In this document: positions 24,401 through 31,369 of the stretch, one piece after another
Position numbering within the stretch: position 1 is the stretch's first letter
Layout: each line of letters starts with the position of its first letter
Assembly: GCA_002315375.1 (NCBI GenBank)
Contig: DCHR01000019.1
Location: 1-32,292, forward strand
From: Treponema sp. UBA1747
GTDB taxonomy: Bacteria; Spirochaetota; Spirochaetia; Treponematales; Treponemataceae
DNA length: 32,292 bases
Direction: 5' to 3'
The notes under the pieces: model-generated
The model's input: only the letters and a program-made list of their open reading frames with translations
What the model was told of the DNA's origin: nothing
Databases searched by the model: none
Made by a program: the position numbers and the translations under genes

Positions 24401-25456
24401 GAAATCCGTTTCAAGAAAGCAGTTATTAGTCTTTGCGAAGCAGAAAAAGAATGGGAAAGTGTACTTGCAAAAGTATTCCCTCCAATCGTAGAAGGAAAAG
24501 ATAAGAAAGAAAATGTTCCAGAACTTCCGGAATTCGCTCTTGGAGTTCATAAATCACTTTCTGACATCCGCAAGAACCCAACATTCAATATTGATACAAA
24601 AGCAAAACCTCGCGTTATTCTTCCAGTATTCCCTGGAACTAACTGTGAGCTTGATATGGAACGTGCATTCAAACTGGCTGGTGCTGATACAAAAGTTCTG
24701 GTTATCAGAAATAAAACATCAGACATGCTTGAAGCTTCACTGAAAGAATTTGAAGCTGAACTGAAGAAAGCAAATATTCTTGCTCTCTCTGGTGGTTTCT
24801 CTGCCGGTGACGAACCTGACGGATCTGCAAAATTCATTGCAAACATCCTGAAAGACGGACGCATTTCTAACGAAGTAATGAACCTTATCAAGAACCGCGA
24901 TGGACTTATCCTGGGTATCTGTAACGGATTCCAGGCTTTGATTAAAACAGGTCTCGTTCCTTACGGTGAAATCCGAGAAATGGATGAAAACTGTCCTACA
25001 CTGACATACAATCACATTGGTCGTCATATTTCCCGTATTTCTCGTACAAGAATCGTTTCTGCTGCAACACCTTGGGCTATGAACCCTTCTGTAATTGATG
25101 AAAGAAATACTCTGGTAGCTATTTCTCACGGTGAAGGTCGTATCGTAGTAAGCGAAGATATGGCAAAACAGCTTTTCGCTAACGGACAAGTATTTACACA
25201 GTACGTAAATGAAAATGGTGTTCCTGTAATGACAGAACCTGACAACCCTAACGGCTCAGCATACGCTATCGAAGGTCTCTTAAGTCCTGATGGCCGTGTA
25301 CTTGGTAAGATGGGACACAATGAACGTTCTGTAGGTATTGGAATCAATGGTTCAAGCGATGCTTTGTTCAAGAACGTTGCTTATGATCCAATGACAAACG
25401 CAGGTGACAACAGCTGTATGAACCTCTTCAGAGCTGGTGTTACATACTTCAAATAA
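21398..25456 (+). CDS. purL: phosphoribosylformylglycinamidine synthase, single-chain
   Basis: A 1352-residue cytoplasmic enzyme of de novo purine synthesis that converts FGAR to FGAM with ATP and glutamine. Order: N-terminal PurS-like region, linker, two tandem synthase (AIRS-like) halves, and a C-terminal glutaminase. WSDHCRHTTFN (about residue 227) and FKNETHNHPTEIEPFGGAAT (about 348) are the signature segments of the first half. The glutaminase starts near residue 1068 (PRVILPVFPGTNCELD). It has the nucleophile Cys in GICNGFQ (about 1175) and the His/Glu in SHGEGR. The N-terminus resembles the clostridial-type long PurL. Monocistronic, with a strong terminator at 25505. Confidence 0.96.
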   Translation: MYRFYIERKEGFRVEANRIYSEINSFLGISGVTEVRYLNRYDIENVSDEVAKIAATRIFSEPQSDFCAAEELDMTGYTSIIWEYLPGQYDQRADSAEQCLLILRAGLAGQVKVGTEKPIVRCGKIVLLKGDVTPADVEKIQKYLINPVDSRLTGAEKPDTLKMSLETPGDIPVVEGFLSWDESKLHDYREKMGLAMDDADVKFLQDYFKTENRDPTETEIRVLDTYWSDHCRHTTFNTILDDIKIDEGEMTAPVYASLEEYKKLRDELYGERAKKGAENEKPLTLMDMACIGAKYLKKTGHLDDIELSEEINACSIYIDVDVADYTNGVDAQNGKEPEHKTERWLLQFKNETHNHPTEIEPFGGAATCIGGAIRDPLSGRAWVYQSLRVTGAADPTVPLSATREGKLPQMKLTREAAAGFSSYGNQIGLTTGQVCEMYHPGFEAKRMELGAVIAAVPADCVKRETPDAGDCVVLVGGGTGRDGIGGATGSSKAHTVKSVTTAAAEVQKGNAVEERKIQRFFRNRDVANMIRRCNDFGAGGVSVAVGELAPGLDINLDAVPKKYEGLNGTEIAISESQERMAIVVREKDVQALIDYARAENLDATLIAKVTDTNRLVMNWRGKKIVDISREFIDTNGAYRNAEAHITCPAKNDSPLAMPLDATAAVLAEDCCCGNADPEKKAAKIQKAWYTNMKQLATCSQRGLSERFDGSIGASSVLFPFGGKYQATPESGCAAKIPVNSPAETETTSLMTFGYDPRIAQWSPYHGAQTSVLYSLARIIALGGNPETCRLTFQEYFERTSSKEAWGKPAAALLGALTAQTQMKTASIGGKDSMSGTFGDITVPPTLVSFAVTIENCKNINGGSFKGTGNKVYFVPQVYSSALTPDFVDFTKKSEALYELNKAGKLSAMYPVGAGGIADSLTKMAFGNRIGVQMTETIGKELKAAEPVHSEILEANGHTCGSWMLFCPLYGAMIVEVKPENASAFEEAMKGSLLIGETISEPEIRFKKAVISLCEAEKEWESVLAKVFPPIVEGKDKKENVPELPEFALGVHKSLSDIRKNPTFNIDTKAKPRVILPVFPGTNCELDMERAFKLAGADTKVLVIRNKTSDMLEASLKEFEAELKKANILALSGGFSAGDEPDGSAKFIANILKDGRISNEVMNLIKNRDGLILGICNGFQALIKTGLVPYGEIREMDENCPTLTYNHIGRHISRISRTRIVSAATPWAMNPSVIDERNTLVAISHGEGRIVVSEDMAKQLFANGQVFTQYVNENGVPVMTEPDNPNGSAYAIEGLLSPDGRVLGKMGHNERSVGIGINGSSDALFKNVAYDPMTNAGDNSCMNLFRAGVTYFK

Positions 25457-25504
25457 CAGCTGATTTTTCCTGGTAAAACAGGAAATCCAGTCTGAAATAA
25501 GCAG

Positions 25505-25551
25505 AAAGGGCTGACTAATAAGTTAATTTACTTATTGGTCAGCCCTTTTTT
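25505..25551 (+). terminator. intrinsic terminator of purL
   Basis: AAAGGGCTGAC-AATAAGT pairs with ACTTATT-GTCAGCCCTTT, followed by Ts. Confidence 0.9.
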
Positions 25552-25624
25552 ATTTAATATTCTTTTTTCCGTCGCTCACTGCGGTTCGAATCGTGGTTTT
25601 TATTTTTCAGGGAGTTTGTTAAAT

Positions 25625-25656
25625 AAAAAAAAGCTCATCGGTCTTGCCAATGAGCT
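25625..25656 (-). terminator. terminator of the tRNA-Ser/Ser/Arg operon
   Basis: On the minus strand AGCTCAT-GG pairs with CC-ATGAGCT, followed by eight Ts. Confidence 0.85.
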
Positions 25657-25661
25657 AAATG

Positions 25662-25736
25662 TGAGACTGACACGATTCGAACGTGCGACCCCCACCTCCG
25701 CAGGGTGGTGCTCTAATCCAGCTGAGCTACAATCTC
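25662..25736 (-). tRNA. tRNA-Arg(GCG)
   Basis: A 75-nt cloverleaf: acceptor GAGATTG/CAGTCTC, discriminator A, D loop with A20 as usual for Arg. The anticodon arm CCACC-CTGCGGA-GGTGG gives GCG. Most bacteria read CGU/CGC with an ACG (inosine) tRNA, so a G34 Arg tRNA is uncommon. CCA not encoded. Confidence 0.9.
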
Positions 25737-25762
25737 ATATTCACTTTCTGGAAAAGTGATAG

Positions 25763-25847
25763 CGGAGAAGACAAGAGTTGAACTTGCTAGGCGCTTGCGC
25801 AACCGACAGATTAGCAATCTGTTGCCTTACCGTTCGGCCACTTCTCC
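25763..25847 (-). tRNA. tRNA-Ser(GCT)
   Basis: An 85-nt class II tRNA with a long variable arm. Acceptor GGAGAAG/CTTCTCC, discriminator G. The anticodon arm ACAGA-TTGCTAA-TCTGT gives GCT, reading AGC/AGU. Confidence 0.94.
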
Positions 25848-25864
25848 AAAAAACAAAAAAAAAG

Positions 25865-25950
25865 CGGAGCGAGAGGGATTCGAACCCCCGTACTCTTGCG
25901 AGTAAACGGTTTTCAAGACCGCCCCAGTACGACCGCTTTGGTATCGCTCC
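25865..25950 (-). tRNA. tRNA-Ser(TGA)
   Basis: An 86-nt class II tRNA, first of the three-tRNA operon. Acceptor GGAGCGA/TCGCTCC, discriminator G. The loop CTTGAAA gives anticodon TGA, reading UCA and related codons. Confidence 0.95.
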
Positions 25951-25960
25951 AATGAAAACT

Positions 25961-25989
25961 AATTTAAACTATTTAAGAGAAAGTGTCAA
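25961..25989 (-). promoter_or_regulatory. promoter of the tRNA-Ser/Ser/Arg operon
   Basis: On the minus strand TTGACA (25984-25989), 17-nt spacer, TAAATT (25961-25966), 10 nt before tRNA-Ser(TGA). Confidence 0.8.
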
Positions 25990-26116
25990 TAAGTAATATG
26001 GATTTTTTTGATTTTTTTGTTTATTTCTTCATAATATTGAAGATTTATAAAAAAACTGCAGATTTCTGCAGGATTTCTAATTGTGAATAAAAAAATGATA
26101 GAAAAAAGAAATTTTA

Positions 26117-26136
26117 TATAATAACATCGAAATATG
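26117..26136 (+). promoter_or_regulatory. -10 of the GH51 gene, short leader
   Basis: TATAAT (26117-26122) is followed 11 nt later by ATG at 26134, with no Shine-Dalgarno sequence. The leader would be about 4 nt. An AT-rich tract lies upstream (25990-26116). It includes a small CTGCAG/CTGCAG palindrome and no gene. Confidence 0.45.
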
Positions 26137-28134
26137 AGTAATCTTGAAATCAATTTGTATAATTCAAAGAAAGTATCCATTCAAAAGGATATGACGGGTC
26201 TTTTTTTTGAGGACATAAATTATGGTGCAGACGGCGGTCTTTACGCAGAACTTATTGAAAACAGAAACTTCGAAAACCTGAAGTGTTTCGGAGGCCAGAA
26301 TAAAGGGGACTGGTACACTGAACCGGATTATCTTTACGGCTGGAATTCTGTAGGGAAAGGGAAACTTAACGCCGTAAGTGGAAGTCCTGTTGCGGTAGAA
26401 AACCCTCATTATCTCAGGTTTACAGCAGAGGCAGCGGGAGACGGCTTTTCAAACAAGGCTTATGACGGAATCTGTCTGAAAAAAGGAATGACATATAAGG
26501 TTTCCTTCTATTGCCGAAATCTTTTTGCTCCTGAGCAGCAGGATTGTGTAAAGGTTTCTGTTTTTGACGAAAAAGGGAACAGTGCTGCTTCTGTAAAAGT
26601 AATACTTGAGAAAAATGACAGGGAATCCCGCTGTTTCTGGAAAAAATACGAAGCGGTCCTCACTGCTGAAAAGGATCTTCGCGGGGGACAGTTTACTATT
26701 ACCCTTGAAAATCCGGGAGTGTTGGAATTTGACTTTATTTCAATGATTCCGGGAGACGCAGTATGCGGTATTTTCAGGAAGGATCTTTTTGATCTTCTGA
26801 ATGGAATTCATCCGGGATTTATCCGTTTTCCAGGCGGCTGTGTAATTGAAGGGGCCACACTGGAAAACCGTTATAATTTCAAAAATACCCTGAAGCCTTT
26901 GATTCACAGAAATCATAACTGGAACCGCTGGGCTGTTCATCAGTCATGGCAGAAAATCGAAGGTTATACTGGACCGGACCGCTATCCGCATTATAACCAG
27001 ACTCTGGGAATCGGTTATTATGAATATTTCCTGCTTTGCGAAAAGCTGGGCTGTAAAGCACTTCCTGTAATGAATGTTGGTCTTGCCTGTCAGTTCCAGA
27101 GTTTTGAAATGGTAGATGTTGATTCAGAGGAATTCCGCCAGTATGTTCAGGATGCAGTAGACCTGGTTGAATTCTGCAATGGACCAGTAACTTCAGAATG
27201 GGGAAAAATCCGTGCTGAACTGGGTCATCCGGAACCTTTCAATCTTGAATTGATGGGAATTGGAAATGAACAGTGGGAAACAAAGGACAACCGTTTTCTG
27301 GAACGTTACAGCGCCTTTGAAAAGGCAATTCATGAAAAATACCCTGAAATCAAGCTGATTGGTTCTGCAGGTCCAAGTGTAGACAGCGCTCAGTGGCCTC
27401 AGTTTAAGCTTCAGTGGGATTTTATCCGCCAGCAGGCTGCAAAGAATCCGGCTTTTGCTTATGCTGTAGATGAGCACTATTATATGCCTCCAAAGTGGTT
27501 TCTGGAACATATGGATTTCTATGACAATTATGACAGAAGCGTAAAGGTTTTTGCCGGGGAATATGCTGCCCATCCTGAGGGAAGCGGAAGCTTTAACAAT
27601 CCGCGTCTGAATACTCTGGAAGGAGCGGTGTGTGAAGCAGCATTTATGACCGGAGTTGAACGAAATGCGGATGTTGTTGTTCTGGCCAGTTACGCACCTT
27701 TGTTTGCACGAATGGGTTACACACAGTGGTCTCCTGATATGATCTGGTTTAATGATGAAACCGCTTATGGAAGTCCAAGTTATTTTATCCAGAAAATGTA
27801 CGGAAATTATACCGGTGCACAGACTCTGGATACAAAGGATGAACATAAAGCCCTTTATGAGAAAGGAATTTATTACAATCCAAGTATAAAGGATGATGGA
27901 ACAGTATTCCTGAAAGTGGCAAATACAAATGATTTTGATGTTGAAGTTACACTGAATACTGCAGAGTTTTCTTTCAGAACTCAGAAACTGGTTTATACAG
28001 GCGGGGGAGAAAAGAATGATTTTAATTCTTTTGAAAATCCTGAAAATGTAAGAATGATTGAAGGAAATGAAGAATCTTTCTGCGGTCGTGCAGTATTAAA
28101 AAAGAATTCGTTTAGTGTAATTGTTCTTCGCTAG
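26134..28134 (+). CDS. abfA: alpha-L-arabinofuranosidase, GH51
   Basis: A 666-residue cytoplasmic enzyme without signal peptide. An N-terminal GLFFEDINYGADGGLYAEL strand is followed by an inserted carbohydrate-binding-like beta-sandwich (about 75-205). The (beta/alpha)8 barrel then carries FIRFPGG, the acid/base Glu in GIGNEQWE (about residue 375) and the nucleophile Glu in FAGEYAAH (about 475). A C-terminal beta domain ends the protein. The family releases arabinose from arabinoxylan or arabinan oligosaccharides. It pairs functionally with the GH43 enzyme at 1995, although the two are 22 kb apart. Monocistronic. Confidence 0.93.
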   Translation: MSNLEINLYNSKKVSIQKDMTGLFFEDINYGADGGLYAELIENRNFENLKCFGGQNKGDWYTEPDYLYGWNSVGKGKLNAVSGSPVAVENPHYLRFTAEAAGDGFSNKAYDGICLKKGMTYKVSFYCRNLFAPEQQDCVKVSVFDEKGNSAASVKVILEKNDRESRCFWKKYEAVLTAEKDLRGGQFTITLENPGVLEFDFISMIPGDAVCGIFRKDLFDLLNGIHPGFIRFPGGCVIEGATLENRYNFKNTLKPLIHRNHNWNRWAVHQSWQKIEGYTGPDRYPHYNQTLGIGYYEYFLLCEKLGCKALPVMNVGLACQFQSFEMVDVDSEEFRQYVQDAVDLVEFCNGPVTSEWGKIRAELGHPEPFNLELMGIGNEQWETKDNRFLERYSAFEKAIHEKYPEIKLIGSAGPSVDSAQWPQFKLQWDFIRQQAAKNPAFAYAVDEHYYMPPKWFLEHMDFYDNYDRSVKVFAGEYAAHPEGSGSFNNPRLNTLEGAVCEAAFMTGVERNADVVVLASYAPLFARMGYTQWSPDMIWFNDETAYGSPSYFIQKMYGNYTGAQTLDTKDEHKALYEKGIYYNPSIKDDGTVFLKVANTNDFDVEVTLNTAEFSFRTQKLVYTGGGEKNDFNSFENPENVRMIEGNEESFCGRAVLKKNSFSVIVLR

Positions 28135-28150
28135 AAAACAGTTAAAATAG

Positions 28151-28200
28151 AAAAGGGACTGACCAATAAGTACAGCTTATTGAATCAGTCCCTTTTTTTT
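28151..28200. terminator. bidirectional terminator between abfA and the chemoreceptor
   Basis: AAAGGGACTGA-AATAAG pairs with CTTATT-TCAGTCCCTTT. Eight Ts follow on plus, and the A-rich left side gives a weaker T tract on minus. Confidence 0.85.
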
Positions 28201-28203
28201 ATG

Positions 28204-28230
28204 CGTATGGTTATCAGAAATAACCATACG
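28204..28230. repeat. 11-bp perfect palindrome
   Basis: CGTATGGTTAT (28204-28214) and ATAACCATACG (28220-28230) around a 5-nt loop, just after the terminator and before the chemoreceptor stop. No T tract of its own. Might protect the 3' end of the chemoreceptor mRNA. Confidence 0.5.
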
Positions 28231-28242
28231 GAGTGGTGCAGC

Positions 28243-30357
28243 CTAGACTGTGAATTTATCTACCTGTTCACCGATGTCTGCAATTGAACCGTTGATTTTG
28301 GCAACAATCTGATCCAGAGCATCGCTGGTTTCTGTAATTTTGTTTGCTTCCAGAGACATTTCATCAACGCTGTCTTTGATTTCTGTGGTAGAATCCTGAA
28401 GCTTCTGGATTTCAGAAAGGATGGCTTTGTTTCCAACTGCCATTTCCTGGCTTGCTGTACGAACTTCAAGAGAACTGTCGTTCATGTTGCGCAGGGCTTC
28501 TGAAATCTGGATAGAACCCTGTGTCTGTTCTTCCATGGCGCCTTTAATCTGGCGAACCAGTTCATCAGTTTCTGAAATCTTTCCGTTTACAGCATTGAAA
28601 GCATTGCTTGATTCAATAGAAGCCTGAACCATAGCTTCGATTGCAGAAACAATGGCTTTAAGTTCTTCTCCTATTTTCTTTGACTGGAGGGCAGAGGTTT
28701 CTGAAAGTTTTCTGATTTCGTCAGCAACAACAGCAAAACCTTTTCCTGCTTCACCGGCGTGTGCAGCTTCGATTGCAGCGTTCATAGCCAGCAGGTTTGT
28801 CTGGCTTGCAATTGAAGTAATGGCAACGTTGGCTTCCTGAAGTGAGTTACTCTGCTTTTTAATGAGTTCAATTTTATTTGTTGCATTTTTCTGAAGTTTT
28901 TCACCCTGGGTAGCCTGAACTGAAAGTTCGTTGAAAGAATCAGCCATTTTATCCATAGAAAGTGTAACTGAGTTGATGTTACCAACCATTTCTTCAACAG
29001 CAGAAGACGCATCCATAATTCCCTGTCCCTGATTTTCAATCATGCGGTCCAAAGACTCGATGTTTGAGGCAATCTGATTTACAGCCCCTGCAGTTTCTGT
29101 AACAGAGTTATTCTGGGAATTAATCTGGGCAATCATTGCTTTAAGGCCTGTAGTAATCCGGTTGATTGCTGTAACAGTGTCCTGGGAACTGGATTCAAGT
29201 TCTGAACCGGCATCAGTCAGTTCGTCTTTGGAAGTTTTAACCTGACCGATAATTGACTGGAGCTTTTCAGTGAACATGTTGAAACTTTTTACTACATCAC
29301 CGACTTCATCGTTTGTGGAAAGAGTAATTCTCTGTGAAAGGTCAGCATTTCCCTGTGCGATTCCGTTGATTGTTTCTTTTACAGTTTTTACAGGTTTGAT
29401 GATCATTCGGACCATGATTATTCCACCGATAAGGCCGAATATAAGGAATAAGATGATTGTTCCGATAATACTTGCACGGAGTTTTGCCAGGTCGCCGAAA
29501 TAGACATCATAAGGTGCCGGACAGAAAACAGTCCATGGAGTAAGGGACCCGAAAGGGTTTTTAGGATCAACCGGCTGGTAGCTGGCATAAACCTGCATTT
29601 TCATTGTTGGATTGTAGAAAGATGAAACTCCGGATTTTCCGGCAAATATATTGTTGAAAGTTTTTACAATGTCACTTTCAGGATCAAGCTGGGATTCACT
29701 GTTTTCCTGACCTTCAGCTTCTTCATTTGCAAATGCAATGTACTGGGAAGTTTTAAGGTCAAGTACAACAGGGTGGAAACCTCCGCCGATATCAACCTCT
29801 TTGATTATTTTTTCAATAGGGTTTCCTTTAAGAACCGAAACCATGGCACCGATTATTTTATGATTGTCAGAATAAACAGGAATTGAGATAAACATAAGTA
29901 CTGTTCCCGTATGAGGGTTTAGTGCCGGGGCTGTAACATATTGTTTACCTTCCATGGCTGCCTTGAAGTAAGGGCTTGAAGCAAGACTCATGATTGAGCC
30001 GTCTGCTTTGTAAGTATGTCCGTTCACATCGTAGAAAGCAATGTTTTCATATTTTTCTTCACTGATATCCATGATAGTTTTCAGCTGGTCACATTTAGTC
30101 TGCAGCGGAACATTTTCATCACGGATAACAGCAACATTTGAAAGGGTATTCAGAAGTGTCAGCTCAGTATTTACAAAGTCCTGAATCTGTTCACTTACGA
30201 TTTCATTTGCCTGCTGAAGTGTTTTATCAGTCAGTTTCCGGAAGTTTTTTATGGAAAGTTTGACAGCATTTATTCCAATAAAAACGTTTGAAAAAATAAG
30301 CAGAATGCTTACCATGATTACGATTTTTACACCCAGAGAAAATCTGAATTTAGCCAT
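28243..30357 (-). CDS. methyl-accepting chemotaxis protein with periplasmic dCache domain
   Basis: A 704-residue receptor. Start 30357 chosen for GGAGG 11 nt upstream; the longer frame begins ahead of that site. TM1 is about residues 9-31, and the periplasmic part (about 32-295) resembles a double Cache ligand sensor. TM2 follows (SIIGTIILFLIFGLIGGIIM), then HAMP (IKPVKTVKETINGI) and the signalling domain. Its conserved hairpin tip is ASQTNLLAMNAAIEAAHAGE, followed by GFAVVADEIRKLSE. Dimers signal to CheA/CheW. dCache domains often bind amino acids; the ligand here is unknown. The receptor diverges from the amino-acid transporter operon, which could share its ligand. Confidence 0.93.
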   Translation of the reverse strand: MAKFRFSLGVKIVIMVSILLIFSNVFIGINAVKLSIKNFRKLTDKTLQQANEIVSEQIQDFVNTELTLLNTLSNVAVIRDENVPLQTKCDQLKTIMDISEEKYENIAFYDVNGHTYKADGSIMSLASSPYFKAAMEGKQYVTAPALNPHTGTVLMFISIPVYSDNHKIIGAMVSVLKGNPIEKIIKEVDIGGGFHPVVLDLKTSQYIAFANEEAEGQENSESQLDPESDIVKTFNNIFAGKSGVSSFYNPTMKMQVYASYQPVDPKNPFGSLTPWTVFCPAPYDVYFGDLAKLRASIIGTIILFLIFGLIGGIIMVRMIIKPVKTVKETINGIAQGNADLSQRITLSTNDEVGDVVKSFNMFTEKLQSIIGQVKTSKDELTDAGSELESSSQDTVTAINRITTGLKAMIAQINSQNNSVTETAGAVNQIASNIESLDRMIENQGQGIMDASSAVEEMVGNINSVTLSMDKMADSFNELSVQATQGEKLQKNATNKIELIKKQSNSLQEANVAITSIASQTNLLAMNAAIEAAHAGEAGKGFAVVADEIRKLSETSALQSKKIGEELKAIVSAIEAMVQASIESSNAFNAVNGKISETDELVRQIKGAMEEQTQGSIQISEALRNMNDSSLEVRTASQEMAVGNKAILSEIQKLQDSTTEIKDSVDEMSLEANKITETSDALDQIVAKINGSIADIGEQVDKFTV

Positions 30358-30391
30358 AAAAGAGAGAGCCTCCAAAAAAAATAATAACATA

Positions 30392-30420
30392 ATTTTATTT
30401 CCAAATCTCCAAAATGTCTA
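30392..30420 (-). promoter_or_regulatory. promoter of the chemoreceptor gene
   Basis: On the minus strand TAGACA (30415-30420), 17-nt spacer, TAAAAT (30392-30397). Both hexamers match the sigma70 consensus at five of six positions. No sigma28 motif was convincing. Confidence 0.7.
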
Positions 30421-30514
30421 GTTATTGGAAAGGTTTTGAGAAGAATGAAGGATTTCCCTTATGCTATCGAAAAAAGAAATTAAATCATAACTTTAGGCTC
30501 TTATATTTCGTTGG

Positions 30515-30554
30515 TAATGCATAATTATTCACGTTATGGTATAATTATGCATTA
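30515..30554 (+). promoter_or_regulatory. 13-bp inverted repeat / tandem ARG-box-like operator over the transporter promoter
   Basis: TAATGCATAATTA (30515-30527) and TAATTATGCATTA (30542-30554) are perfect inverted copies 14 bp apart. Read as 18-bp sites, the first (30516-30533) has TGCATAATTATTCA, one mismatch from the ArgR core TGAATAATTATTCA. The second (30536-30553) is a weaker match. Their 2-bp gap is close to the usual 3 bp. The extended -10 TGGTATAAT (hexamer 30540-30545) lies in the second site, so binding would repress. Confidence 0.6.
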
Positions 30555-30574
30555 TTTTCATTAGAGGTGAAAAC

Positions 30575-31345
30575 ATGAAAAAAATTTCTTTAGTTCTTAT
30601 GGCAGCAGCAGTTCTCCTGGCAGCAGGATGTTCTAAAAAAACTGCTGTAACAATCAACAATGCTGATGACCTTGTTGGTAAAAAAGTTGGTGTTCAGGCT
30701 GGAACAACTGGTGAAATTTATGCTTCAGACATTGAAGACGTAAAAATCAGTTCATTTAAATCTGCTATTGATGCAGGTCTTGCTCTTTCTGCCGGAACAA
30801 TCGATGCTATCGTTCTTGATGAACTCCCTGCAAAAGAAATCGTAAAACGTTCTCCAAAACTTAAGATTCTTGCACAGGAATTCTCTCTGGAAGATTACGC
30901 TATTGCAGTTCGCAAAGAAGACACAGCACTTCTGGCTTCTATCAATTCGTCTATTGCAAAAATGAAGGCTGACGGAACTTACGATATGCTCCAGAAAGCA
31001 TTTATGCCTGCAGAAGGTGAAATTGTTATTCCAAAAATCGCAGAAACAGCTCCAAACGGTGATGTTCTTAAAATGGGAACAGAAGCTTCTTTCCCACCAT
31101 TTGAATACACAGAAGGAACAAAGGTTGTTGGTTTCGATGTTTCTCAGAGCCAGGTAATTGCAAATGATGCAGGACGCAAACTTCAGGTTGTTGCAATGGC
31201 ATTCGATTCACTTATCGCTGCTCTTCAGTCAGGCGCTGTAGACTTCATTGCTGCAGGTATGACAGTAACAGAAGAACGCAAACTGGAAGTATCTTTCTCT
31301 GAACCATACTATCAGTCAAAACAGGTTATTATCGTAAGAAAATAA
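30575..31345 (+). CDS. amino-acid ABC transporter substrate-binding lipoprotein, circularly permuted SBP_bac_3 fold
   Basis: A 256-residue lipoprotein: signal peptide with lipobox LLAAGC (Cys19). In normal family members the mature protein starts with a lobe-1 segment (xMGTEASFPPFEY, then VGFDV, FDSLI..L, GMTVTEER, FSEPYY), crosses the hinge, and continues with the lobe-2 segment (DLxGKKVGVQAGTTGE to MKADGTY). Here the order is reversed. Residues about 28-147 hold the normally second part (DDLVGKKVGVQAGTTGE to MKADGTYDML). A linker of about 15 residues follows, and residues about 163-256 hold the normally first part, ending at QVIIVRK at the hinge. Both parts are complete and the total length is normal, so it looks like a functional permuted protein. 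GAGGTGA precedes the ATG. First gene of the transporter operon. Confidence 0.9.
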   Translation: MKKISLVLMAAAVLLAAGCSKKTAVTINNADDLVGKKVGVQAGTTGEIYASDIEDVKISSFKSAIDAGLALSAGTIDAIVLDELPAKEIVKRSPKLKILAQEFSLEDYAIAVRKEDTALLASINSSIAKMKADGTYDMLQKAFMPAEGEIVIPKIAETAPNGDVLKMGTEASFPPFEYTEGTKVVGFDVSQSQVIANDAGRKLQVVAMAFDSLIAALQSGAVDFIAAGMTVTEERKLEVSFSEPYYQSKQVIIVRK

Positions 31346-31369
31346 TCTTTATTATAAACAGGGGTAAAT

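Noticed and set aside
25570..25600. tRNA T-arm-like fragment (GTTCGAATCGTG) on the plus strand, inverted relative to tRNA-Arg
   Set aside because: Most of the match is the near-universal T-loop sequence, and no other tRNA parts are present. Not enough for an attachment site or tRNA remnant.
30430..30480. Sigma28 promoter for the chemoreceptor
   Set aside because: A CGATAG lies on the minus strand, but no TAAA box sits at the right distance. The TAGACA-17-TAAAAT sigma70 promoter is clearly better.
30575..31345. Two fused fragments of different binding proteins instead of a circular permutation
   Set aside because: The two parts are complementary, not overlapping. Together they make exactly one complete SBP domain of normal length, with breakpoints at the natural termini and the hinge.
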